Source of the DNA: Candidatus Altarchaeota archaeon
Lineage (GTDB): Archaea > Altiarchaeota > Altiarchaeia > IMC4 > SCGC-AAA252-I15
NCBI GenBank assembly: GCA_026394745.1
Contig: JAPKXP010000023.1
Span: forward strand, 1-6,204
DNA: 6,204 nt
Reading direction: 5' to 3'
Shown here: in pieces, positions 1 to 4,514 of the stretch
Numbering within the stretch: position 1 is the stretch's first letter
Layout of the letters: each line of letters opens with the position of its first letter
Program-made: the position numbers and the translations under genes
Notes under the pieces: generated by a model
The model's input: the letters and a program-made list of their open reading frames with translations, nothing else
What the model was told of the DNA's origin: nothing
Databases searched by the model: none

Positions 1-295
1 CGTCAAGTACGCTGCCTCCCCCAAGGCCAACAACAAGCCCGCACCCTGAAGCCTTCTTCACGCCGTCGTCCACGCTCTTTGTCAGCGGGTCAGGCTCGAT
101 GTCGTCAAACAAAACCACTTCACACTCCCCCAGTATGGCCTTGACCCTGTCGAGAACTCCAGTCCTCCTCATGGAGTCGCCGCCCAAACACACCAAAATC
201 TTACCGGGGTTAAATTGTTCGACAACCCCTTCAAGCTCCTTCAATGAGCCGCAGCCGAACCTCACGTCCGTAGGCATGAAATACCTAAAATCCAT
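1..295 (-). CDS. Iron-containing alcohol dehydrogenase family protein, N-terminal part (runs off left edge)
   Basis: The visible 98 codons read as the NAD(P)-binding half of a group III (iron-dependent) alcohol dehydrogenase. The protein opens with an aromatic/proline/threonine stretch leading into FGCGSL (residues 13-18), the family's usual entry strand. Then come a VCLGGDSMRRTG turn (35-46), a DxVxPxP-like segment (DDIEPDP, 64-70) and GLGGGSVLD (90-98), the glycine-rich dinucleotide loop. The metal-binding Asp/His residues lie in the missing C-terminal half, so activity cannot be judged. These enzymes oxidise alcohols or reduce aldehydes in the cytoplasm; the substrate is unknown here. The start is the ATG whose A is also the last base of the HAD stop codon (TGATG), implying translational coupling in a minus-strand operon. 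Glycerol-1-phosphate dehydrogenase belongs to the same fold superfamily but fits the N-terminal motifs less well. Confidence 0.85.
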   Translation of the reverse strand, partial: MDFRYFMPTDVRFGCGSLKELEGVVEQFNPGKILVCLGGDSMRRTGVLDRVKAILGECEVVLFDDIEPDPLTKSVDDGVKKASGCGLVVGLGGGSVLD

Positions 296-798
296 CACAA
301 ACCCCCCATCAACTTCAAATTAACCCGCTCCATCGAATCCACGATAACGTCTGCGCCGCTCAAATCCTGGCCGAAAGTATTCGGGCTCCTCACAGCAACA
401 ACCTTCATCCCGGCAGCCTTCCCCGCCTTTACCCCAGCCTCAGCGTCCTCCACGACAACACACTCTGAAGGCGCGACACCAACCCGTTCAGCAGCAATAA
501 GGAAAGGCTCAGGGTTCGGCTTCCCTAGCCTGCAGCAGTCCCCTGAAATTATAACGTCAAACTCCATGAGCAAGCCAATCTCCTCAAGGCTCACGTTCAC
601 CCGTTCGAGCGGACTTGAAGAAACAACGGCAACCTTGACGCCACCACACCTCAACTCGCCAAGAAGACGAAGTACTCCCGGCATAGGCGCAAGCCTGCCC
701 ATAATCAACTCGGCGAAAAGCCTGTTCTTCCTTTCCACGAGAGCCCCCGCGTCAAGCTTCAAGCCCCTCGCGTCGATGGCAGCCCGGTAATTATCCAA
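295..798 (-). CDS. HAD-superfamily hydrolase (beta-phosphoglucomutase-like), lacking its N-terminal catalytic motif
   Basis: The 167 residues match the middle and end of a HAD phosphatase/phosphoglucomutase-like protein. Motif II is VVSSSP (58-63), the motif III lysine lies in GKPNPEPFL (92-100), and the motif IV acidic pair is in VVVEDAEAGVKAG (114-126). Family members are usually about 210-230 residues and begin with the nucleophile motif DxDG(T/V). That motif and part of the cap domain are absent, so phosphatase activity is unlikely for this product alone. The first codon is TTG with no well-spaced ribosome-binding site; GAGG lies only 3 nt upstream. It overlaps the preceding gene by 8 nt. 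HAD-like sequence appears to continue upstream in another frame across a run of seven G (805-811). I therefore read this as a 5'-truncated, frameshifted gene or an assembly error, not as an intact small HAD. Confidence 0.7.
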   Translation of the reverse strand: MDNYRAAIDARGLKLDAGALVERKNRLFAELIMGRLAPMPGVLRLLGELRCGGVKVAVVSSSPLERVNVSLEEIGLLMEFDVIISGDCCRLGKPNPEPFLIAAERVGVAPSECVVVEDAEAGVKAGKAAGMKVVAVRSPNTFGQDLSGADVIVDSMERVNLKLMGGL

Positions 799-1339
799 CG
801 TCCTCCCCCCCGAACACCATCTTACGCTCCTCCTCAGTCTGCACTAAATCACCACCCATAAAATCCGTCCTACCGACGCCATCAGCAAACACAGTATCCC
901 CCGTGAACAAACTCTTGGTGACCGGCTCATAAAGGCAAACACTCCCTGGAGTATGCCCTGGCGTATGAACCACCTCAAGAACGCAACCACCGCCCAAATC
1001 AACCTCATCACCACCCCTAAGCTTTCTACCAATCCTACACTCCAAAGGCTTCTTACCAAACAAACCTCCTAAAACAAGATCATCATCCCCCGACTCAATA
1101 GCAGCCGAATCAAGCTCGTGCGCCATGGACTCGACACCCATGCGCAACAAGGCCGGAGCAGCCCCGATATGGTCGAAATGACAGTGCGTATTTATAAAGC
1201 AGTTTAACTTTATATTATACTCACGACCCTTGTCCAAAACCCTACGGGGATTTATGCCAGGGTCGATTAAAGCCACGCGCTGGCCAACAACAAAATAGGC
1301 GTTACACTCCATACTGTCGCTTAGGACAGGGAAAATCAT
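791..1339 (-). CDS. Metallo-beta-lactamase-fold hydrolase (glyoxalase II-like), C-terminally truncated
   Basis: The 182-residue product has a clear MBL fold. The N-terminal strands are SMECNAYFV (9-17) and ALIDPG (23-28). The HxHxDH metal motif is THCHFDH (51-57), the next ligand His129 lies in HTPGHTPGS, and the bridging Asp148 is in FTGDTVF, followed by GVGRTDF (155-160). The subgroup normally ends with a PGHG-type motif giving the last metal-ligand histidine and a short C-terminal helix. Here the reading stops after an unrelated charged tail (about 165-182). That tail resembles HAD cap sequence, so the enzyme probably lacks one ligand. The family hydrolyses thioesters such as S-lactoylglutathione, or related substrates; no specific substrate is evident. 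The first Met is preferred because residues 2-9 fit the first strand. A TATA-like element about 26 nt upstream suggests a leaderless mRNA. It is the first gene of the minus-strand run. Confidence 0.8.
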   Translation of the reverse strand: MIFPVLSDSMECNAYFVVGQRVALIDPGINPRRVLDKGREYNIKLNCFINTHCHFDHIGAAPALLRMGVESMAHELDSAAIESGDDDLVLGGLFGKKPLECRIGRKLRGGDEVDLGGGCVLEVVHTPGHTPGSVCLYEPVTKSLFTGDTVFADGVGRTDFMGGDLVQTEEERKMVFGGEDVG

Positions 1340-1351
1340 ATAAATATATAA
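1329..1351 (+). promoter_or_regulatory. Putative BRE/TATA promoter for the leader, tRNA-Ser and ribosomal operon
   Basis: On the plus strand a purine-rich BRE-like GGGAAAAT (1329-1336) leads directly into a TATA-like CATATAAATATATAA (1337-1351). Archaeal spacing would put the transcription start near 1370-1375, just before the first leader stem-loop at 1376. It overlaps the start codon and 5' end of the divergent metallo-hydrolase gene. It is the best TATA candidate I see upstream of tRNA-Ser and S13; there is none in the usual position immediately before either gene. Confidence 0.45.
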
Positions 1352-1360
1352 GGTGGCGTC

Positions 1361-1369
1361 CTATATATG
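1361..1369 (-). promoter_or_regulatory. Putative TATA box for the minus-strand operon (leaderless)
   Basis: On the minus strand this reads CATATATAG. Its centre lies about 26 nt upstream of the ATG of the metallo-hydrolase gene. In archaea that places the transcription start at or next to the start codon, so the mRNA would be leaderless. A second AT-rich stretch (TTATATATTTAT) lies closer to the ATG and is less well placed. Assignment is by spacing only, and no convincing BRE is seen. Confidence 0.4.
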
Positions 1370-1371
1370 AA

Positions 1372-1590
1372 CCAGCCGTCCGCAATGGACGGGTTTAGTC
1401 GGGTTCCACAAAGCCCTTGACGAGACTTGTTGGACTCCATGCCAGGCGCATGCGACCAATAGAAAAAATCAGCTCACAATCACACATTTCATGCCGAGGT
1501 GAATGCGACCCTCGGTCGCCCACCTCAGCATTCGCTCATGCCGAGGCAGACGCAACTCAAGAGTTGCTTGTCTCGCCTTCATTACATGAA
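1372..1590 (+). ncRNA. Structured non-coding leader upstream of tRNA-Ser (unknown RNA or leader)
   Basis: No credible protein is encoded here, but the stretch is rich in inverted repeats. (1) CCGTCC/GGACGG, 1376-1381 with 1387-1392, has a 5-nt loop. (2) GGGTT/AGCCC, 1401-1405 with 1412-1416, contains one G-U pair. (3) CATGC/GCATG pairs 1438-1442 with 1448-1452. (4) GAGGTG/CACCTC (1496-1501 with 1521-1526) encloses GCGACC/GGTCGC (1505-1510 with 1514-1519). (5) GCAACT/AGTTGC (1552-1557 with 1562-1567) has a CAAG loop and is extended by GAC/GTC and GGC/GCC. The last two hairpins are each preceded by the same 11-mer. I do not recognise RNase P RNA, SRP RNA or a box C/D RNA. By position it is probably co-transcribed with tRNA-Ser and S13, either as a regulatory leader or as a separate small RNA. 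Confidence 0.5.
1489..1546 (+). repeat. Direct repeat TCATGCCGAGG, two copies 47 bp apart
   Basis: The 11-mer TCATGCCGAGG occurs at 1489-1499 and 1536-1546, each time at the foot of a hairpin. A related form, CATG followed by two A and then GCCGAGG, occurs at 1585-1597, where GCCGAGG is the 5' acceptor strand of tRNA-Ser. A more degenerate relative (CCATGCCAGG) lies at 1437-1446. The spacing of about 47-53 bp suggests duplicated units. Confidence 0.7.
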
Positions 1591-1702
1591 GCCGAGGTGG
1601 CAGAGTCCGGTTTAATGCGCGGGCCTTGAAATCAAGTTCATCAAAAAACAAGCGAGCCCGTGTCCCCTCAGGGACACTTGAGTTCAAATCTCAACCTCGG
1701 CG
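1591..1702 (+). tRNA. tRNA-Ser(UGA) with a 24-nt intron at position 37/38
   Basis: The acceptor stem is GCCGAGG (1591-1597) with CCTCGGC (1695-1701), followed by discriminator G1702 as expected for archaeal serine tRNAs. CCA is not encoded. The anticodon stem CGGGC (1620-1624) pairs with GCCCG (1656-1660) and the anticodon TGA is at 1627-1629. The long variable arm TGTCCC/GGGACA (1661-1666 with 1671-1676) marks a class II tRNA. The T arm is TTGAG-TTCAAAT-CTCAA (1678-1694). Removing 1631-1654 restores a normal 7-nt anticodon loop, CTTGAAA. The tRNA decodes UCN serine codons. It lies 70 bp upstream of S13 and has no TATA box of its own at the usual distance, so it is probably cut out of a longer transcript. 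Confidence 0.93.
1631..1654 (+). other. tRNA-Ser intron with a relaxed bulge-helix-bulge motif
   Basis: The splice sites are inferred from a bulge-helix-bulge core. CTTG (1625-1628) pairs with CAAG (1649-1652). It is flanked by 3-nt bulges AAA (1629-1631) and CGA (1653-1655), cut after the second base of each. The side towards the exon is closed by the anticodon stem. On the intron side no stable second helix forms, because that part is A-rich (A6 at 1643-1648). This is therefore a half (hBH-like) motif. A second CAAG at 1633-1636 could pair with the same CTTG and compete. Confidence 0.85.
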
Positions 1703-1756
1703 AACGAAGTGAGCTAGAGGGTAGCGAGCCAATCGGCTCGCATAAACCTCGGCGAA
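1693..1756 (+). repeat. Duplicated tRNA-Ser 3' end, AACCTCGGCGAA
   Basis: The 12-mer AACCTCGGCGAA spans the end of tRNA-Ser at 1693-1704 and recurs exactly at 1745-1756, 52 bp downstream and just before S13. Duplication of a tRNA 3' end can mark integration by a mobile element, but only about 40 bp lie between the copies and no integrase is present. It may instead be part of an RNA structure pairing with the GCCGAGG copies upstream of the tRNA. Confidence 0.65.
1724..1741 (+). other. Perfect hairpin between tRNA-Ser and S13
   Basis: GCGAGCC (1724-1730) and GGCTCGC (1735-1741) form a perfect 7-bp stem with a 4-nt AATC loop, 31 nt before the S13 start codon. No T-run follows on the plus strand, so it is unlikely to be a terminator. 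It could stabilise the mRNA 5' end after tRNA processing, or bind a regulator. Confidence 0.6.
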
Positions 1757-1772
1757 AGAAATAAAACATAAA

Positions 1773-2360
1773 ATGATTGAAGCGCAGGAAGAAAAGGCTA
1801 AAAAGCCCAAGACCGGCAAGGAAAAAGAAAAGAAGGAGCACAAGCCAGCCGTAGCCCATAAACCGTCCGTAGACTCCGGAGTAGCACAGTTAGTCAGGGT
1901 TGCGGGCGTTGTAGTCAACGGAAACCTCGATCTGGTCCGGGCTGTAATGAAGGTCAAGGGCGTCGGCCCTAGAGTATCAAGGGCGCTGGCGCCGTCGCTT
2001 GGCATACCACCCAAGACTAAGATAGGCAGCCTAAATGATGTCCAGATAAACGAGATAGAAGACAAGCTGAACAACATGCACAAGTACCTGCCATCATGGA
2101 TGGTGAACCGCAGGAAAGACAAGCTTACCGGAAATAACTTACATCTAATCGGCCCGACGCTCGACATGCAGGTTAGAGAGGACATAAACATCGAGAAGAA
2201 GATAAGGTCCTACCGCGGCGTAAGGCACAGTCTAGGCCTGCCTGTGAGAGGCCAGAGGACAAGATCCTCATTCAGGACTGGCGGAACTCTCGGCGTAAGC
2301 CGCAAGAAGACTGCAGCCGTAGCAGCAAAGCCAGCCGAGTCTAAGGAAGCTAAGAAGTAA
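1773..2360 (+). CDS. rps13: 30S ribosomal protein uS13 with charged extensions
   Basis: Protein uS13 sits in the head of the 30S subunit and contacts the P-site tRNA and the 50S subunit. The core starts near residue 38 (VAQLVRVAGVVVNGNLDL), followed by the KVKGVGPRVSRAL helix-hairpin-helix-like segment (60-72). The universally conserved basic stretch RSYRGVRHSLGLPVRGQRT is at 145-163. At 195 residues it is about 40 longer than typical archaeal S13. The extra length is a Lys/Glu-rich N-terminal tail (about 1-33) and an Ala/Lys-rich C-terminal tail (about 178-195). The ATG at 1773 has no clear Shine-Dalgarno sequence. No Met, Val(GTG) or Leu(TTG) start is apparent at the beginning of the core, so the long form is likely real. 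It is the first protein gene of the operon, 2 nt before S4. Confidence 0.95.
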   Translation: MIEAQEEKAKKPKTGKEKEKKEHKPAVAHKPSVDSGVAQLVRVAGVVVNGNLDLVRAVMKVKGVGPRVSRALAPSLGIPPKTKIGSLNDVQINEIEDKLNNMHKYLPSWMVNRRKDKLTGNNLHLIGPTLDMQVREDINIEKKIRSYRGVRHSLGLPVRGQRTRSSFRTGGTLGVSRKKTAAVAAKPAESKEAKK

Positions 2361-2362
2361 AA

Positions 2363-2890
2363 ATGGGCGGAAAAAGAAAACAGAGGAGGACGTACGCAAG
2401 ACCACAGCACCCATGGAAGGCTGAATACATAGCCGAAGAAAACGAGGTGGTCAAGAAGTACGGCCTCAAGAACAAGAAGGAGCTTTGGAAGGCCAAGGAT
2501 AAACTCCGCAGGATAAGACGCCATGCGAGGAAGCTTCTTGGTTTAACCGGCGATGAGGCTCTAAAGGAAAGGCAAGACCTCGTCGGGAAGCTTGCGACGT
2601 GGGGCGTTCTGAAGTCCAATACTCTGGACGAGATACTCGCCCTAAAGGTGGACGACCTACTCGAGAGGAGACTACAGACGATCGTTTTCAAGAAGGCGTT
2701 AACCAAGACGATAAAGCAGGCTAGACTGCTCGTAACCCACAAGCACGTGACGGTGGGCTCAAGAATAATCAGCGTTCCAGGCTACATCGTCCTCAAGAGC
2801 GAGGAGGATGGAGTCAAACTATCTGGGAAAATCAAGGTGAACGACTTTGACGGAAGAAAAGAAAAAGAAGTCCAAGAAGAAGGAAAGTGA
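2363..2890 (+). CDS. rps4: 30S ribosomal protein uS4
   Basis: Protein uS4 nucleates assembly of the 30S body by binding the 16S rRNA five-way junction. The 175-residue protein has the archaeal-type start (GGKRKQRRTYARPQHPW, 2-18). A helical basic region follows (LRRIRRHARKLLG, 48-60). The S4 RNA-binding domain lies at about 99-143 (LLERRLQTIVF and ARLLVTHKHVTVG, ending in SVPGYIV). The length is normal for archaea. Its charged C-terminal tail is encoded in a 44-nt overlap with the start of S11. In bacteria S4 represses its own operon by binding a pseudoknot in the S13 leader. Whether the structured leader upstream of S13 here plays such a role is only an inference. Confidence 0.96.
   Translation: MGGKRKQRRTYARPQHPWKAEYIAEENEVVKKYGLKNKKELWKAKDKLRRIRRHARKLLGLTGDEALKERQDLVGKLATWGVLKSNTLDEILALKVDDLLERRLQTIVFKKALTKTIKQARLLVTHKHVTVGSRIISVPGYIVLKSEEDGVKLSGKIKVNDFDGRKEKEVQEEGK
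2836..2839 (+). promoter_or_regulatory. Ribosome-binding site supporting the TTG start of S11
   Basis: GGTG lies 7 nt before the TTG at 2847, inside the S4 coding region. It favours the long form of S11 with the charged tail over an internal start. Confidence 0.5.
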
Positions 2891-3410
2891 AGCGGCCGCG
2901 CCCAAGGCGGTGAAAGAAGAGAAGGCTGAGCCTAAAGTAGAGGCTAAAGCCGCCGAAGAGGTCAAGGAGGAGAAGACAGAGGACGCTTCGGAAAAGCCGA
3001 CTGAAGAGAGGAAGTCGAGGAAGAGCGAGCTATGGGGCGTATTGCACATCTACTCATCTAAAAACAACACCATACTGCATGCGACGGACTTGACCGGCGC
3101 TGAGACGTTGTCCATACAGTCCGGCGGCATGATAGTCAAGTCAGACAGGGAGGAGTCATCCCCCTATGCAGCCATGCAGGCAGCATCCCGGCTTGCTGAA
3201 GCAGTCAAGGAGAAAGGCTTCACTGGCCTGCACATCCTCGTCCGCGCTCCAGGAGGCCACCAGGGTCCAAAGTACCCCGGCAAGGGAGCTCAGGCTGCGA
3301 TAAGGTCCATATCACGAAGCGGTCTAATGATAGGCCGCATACAGGACGTTACTCCCATACCGCACGACGGCTGCAGGCCTAAGGGCGGTAAGAGAGGTAG
3401 GAGAGTATGA
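2847..3410 (+). CDS. rps11: 30S ribosomal protein uS11 with a long Lys/Glu/Ala-rich N-terminal tail
   Basis: Protein uS11 lies on the 30S platform beside the mRNA exit region. The core begins near residue 61 with ELWGVLHIYSSKNNTILHATD. It continues through LTGAETLSIQSGGMIVKSDR (82-101) and the PYAAMQAA helix, and ends in the conserved QDVTPIPHDGCRPKGGKRGRRV tail (166-187). Typical archaeal S11 is about 130 residues; here about 57 residues of low-complexity charged sequence precede the core. The start is TTG, supported by a GGTG ribosome-binding site at 2836-2839 with a 7-nt spacer. No closer start to the core is obvious. The gene overlaps the end of S4 by 44 nt in another frame and overlaps rpoD by 4 nt (ATGA), so translation is probably coupled. 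Confidence 0.93.
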   Translation: MTEEKKKKSKKKESEAAAPKAVKEEKAEPKVEAKAAEEVKEEKTEDASEKPTEERKSRKSELWGVLHIYSSKNNTILHATDLTGAETLSIQSGGMIVKSDREESSPYAAMQAASRLAEAVKEKGFTGLHILVRAPGGHQGPKYPGKGAQAAIRSISRSGLMIGRIQDVTPIPHDGCRPKGGKRGRRV

Positions 3411-4012
3411 AGTTAACAAACTACAAGAAGCAGGGCAACATTATAACGTTCACTGTGAGCGGAGTAGACGTCAAGTTGCTTAACGCTTTAAGGAGGACGA
3501 TAATAGCTGGTGTACCGTCCATGTCAGTGGAGAAGGTGACGTTCTACTCTAACACGTCCATATTAAACGACGAAGTGTTGGCTCACCGCATAGGAATGGT
3601 TCCCCTGACGACCGACTTAAAGACTTACACGATGCCGGCTGAGTGCTCGTGCAAGGGCAAGGGTTGCGCGAAGTGCACCGTCACCCTAATGCTCGACGTA
3701 TCGGGCCCTAGGACGGTATACTCCGGCGAAATGGAGTCCACTGACCCGAATGTGAAGCCAGTCCACGAAAAGATTCCGCTAGTCAAGCTAACCGAAAAGC
3801 AGAAGCTCAAGTTTGAGGCGACCGCCCAGCTTGGCTTAGGCAAGGATCACGTTAAATGGCAGTCCGGCATCGCAGCATACGAGGAGAAGGAGAAGGACAC
3901 GTACGACTTCATGGTCGAGTCCTTCGGCCAGTATGAGCCTGAGGAACTGCTGAATCAAGCGCTAGAAAGAATAGGAGAGAGAATAAAGGAAGTCAAGAGC
4001 GAAGTAGGCTGA
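3407..4012 (+). CDS. rpoD: DNA-directed RNA polymerase subunit D (Rpb3/alpha-like), zinc-type short form
   Basis: Subunit D pairs with subunit L to form the assembly platform of archaeal RNA polymerase, equivalent to one alpha subunit in bacteria and Rpb3 in eukaryotes. The dimerisation domain shows NALRRTIIAGVPSMSVEKV (26-44), then NDEVLAHRIGMVPL (54-67). The domain 2 insertion carries four cysteines, C80, C82, C87 and C90 (CxCx4CxxC), like the zinc site of Rpb3. There is no larger ferredoxin-like iron-sulfur insertion as in some archaea, consistent with the short 201-residue length. The C-terminal helix (QALERIGERIKEV) completes the fold. The start ATG overlaps the S11 stop by 4 nt, with GAGGT 8 nt upstream. 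Confidence 0.96.
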   Translation: MKLTNYKKQGNIITFTVSGVDVKLLNALRRTIIAGVPSMSVEKVTFYSNTSILNDEVLAHRIGMVPLTTDLKTYTMPAECSCKGKGCAKCTVTLMLDVSGPRTVYSGEMESTDPNVKPVHEKIPLVKLTEKQKLKFEATAQLGLGKDHVKWQSGIAAYEEKEKDTYDFMVESFGQYEPEELLNQALERIGERIKEVKSEVG

Positions 4013-4031
4013 TGACATAAACCAACTTAAT

Positions 4032-4115
4032 GCGGGGGTGTCAGAGTCGGTCAAATGAGCACGGTTGAGGGCCGTGTGGCGTAGGCCTGCGCGAGTTCGA
4101 ACCTCGTCCCCCGCA
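4032..4115 (+). tRNA. tRNA-Leu(GAG), intronless
   Basis: The acceptor stem is GCGGGGG (4032-4038) with CCCCCGC (4108-4114), followed by discriminator A4115 as required for leucine tRNAs. CCA is not encoded. The anticodon stem CACGG (4060-4064) pairs with CCGTG (4072-4076) and encloses TTGAGGG, giving anticodon GAG (4067-4069). A 14-nt variable region (4077-4090) makes it class II. The T arm GCGAG-TTCGAAC-CTCGT closes with one G-U pair. It lies 19 bp after rpoD and 29 bp before L18e with no promoter of its own visible, so it is probably processed from the operon transcript. A tRNA-Leu ahead of L18e is known from halophilic archaea, so the position appears to be ancestral. Confidence 0.95.
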
Positions 4116-4144
4116 AGAATAGACGTTCAAGATAATAGGTTAAA

Positions 4145-4510
4145 ATGGTGCGAAGCGTTGAATTCAAGGACCCGAGCAGGGTTGAATTGATTAAGGCAGT
4201 GGAGAAGTTAGCTAAGAACGAGAACTCCAATCTTTGGGCTACCGTGGCGAAAGAGCTCTCCAGGGTCCGGAGAAACAGGCGCGAGGTCAACGTGTACAAG
4301 ATAGACAAGTACACTGCAAGCGGCGACACAATAATCGTCCCAGGCAAGGTTTTGGGTGACGGATTCCTCGGTCACAAGGTCGCTGTAGCGGCGTTCAGGT
4401 TCACTCAGGGTGCTGAAAAGAAGATTAAGGACTCCGGCGGGGAGGTCATGAGCATCCTGGATTTGATGAAGAAGAACCCGAAAGGGAGTAAAATAAAGTT
4501 GATGGGTTGA
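4145..4510 (+). CDS. rpl18e: 50S ribosomal protein eL18 (L18e)
   Basis: L18e is a large-subunit protein shared by archaea and eukaryotes, with the same fold as bacterial L15. The 121 residues are full length. They show NSNLWATVAKELSRVRRNRR (28-47) followed by VNVYKIDKYT, then the family signature DTIIVPGKVLGDG (61-73) and the KVAVAAFRFTQGA strand (78-90). A basic C-terminus follows. The ATG is the first start after tRNA-Leu; only a weak GGTT lies upstream. The stop is 4 nt before L13. Confidence 0.96.
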   Translation: MVRSVEFKDPSRVELIKAVEKLAKNENSNLWATVAKELSRVRRNRREVNVYKIDKYTASGDTIIVPGKVLGDGFLGHKVAVAAFRFTQGAEKKIKDSGGEVMSILDLMKKNPKGSKIKLMG

Positions 4511-4514
4511 AAGA

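Noticed and set aside
1..295. Glycerol-1-phosphate dehydrogenase for the left-edge gene
   Set aside because: It shares the GGGS loop, but the N-terminal PTDVRFGCGSL and the following segment fit iron-type alcohol dehydrogenases better.
1461..1470. T-run terminator on the minus strand (A6 on the plus strand)
   Set aside because: No minus-strand gene lies upstream of it, so there is no transcript for it to terminate.
1543..1586. Box H/ACA guide RNA: hairpin followed by ACA at 1584
   Set aside because: There is no convincing pseudouridylation pocket or kink-turn in the stem, and the ACA is not clearly placed relative to it.
1489..1597. CRISPR-like repeat array
   Set aside because: There are only two exact copies of an 11-mer, with spacers that are themselves hairpins. 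Repeats are too short and there are no cas genes.
1417..1629. Open frame of about 70 codons on the plus strand within the leader
   Set aside because: It has no recognisable domain, runs into tRNA-Ser, and is built from the hairpin repeats. The RNA structure explains the sequence better.
1691..2191. Long minus-strand open frame opposite S13
   Set aside because: It is antisense to an unmistakable S13 gene, with low-complexity Ser/Leu/Phe-rich composition typical of a shadow frame.
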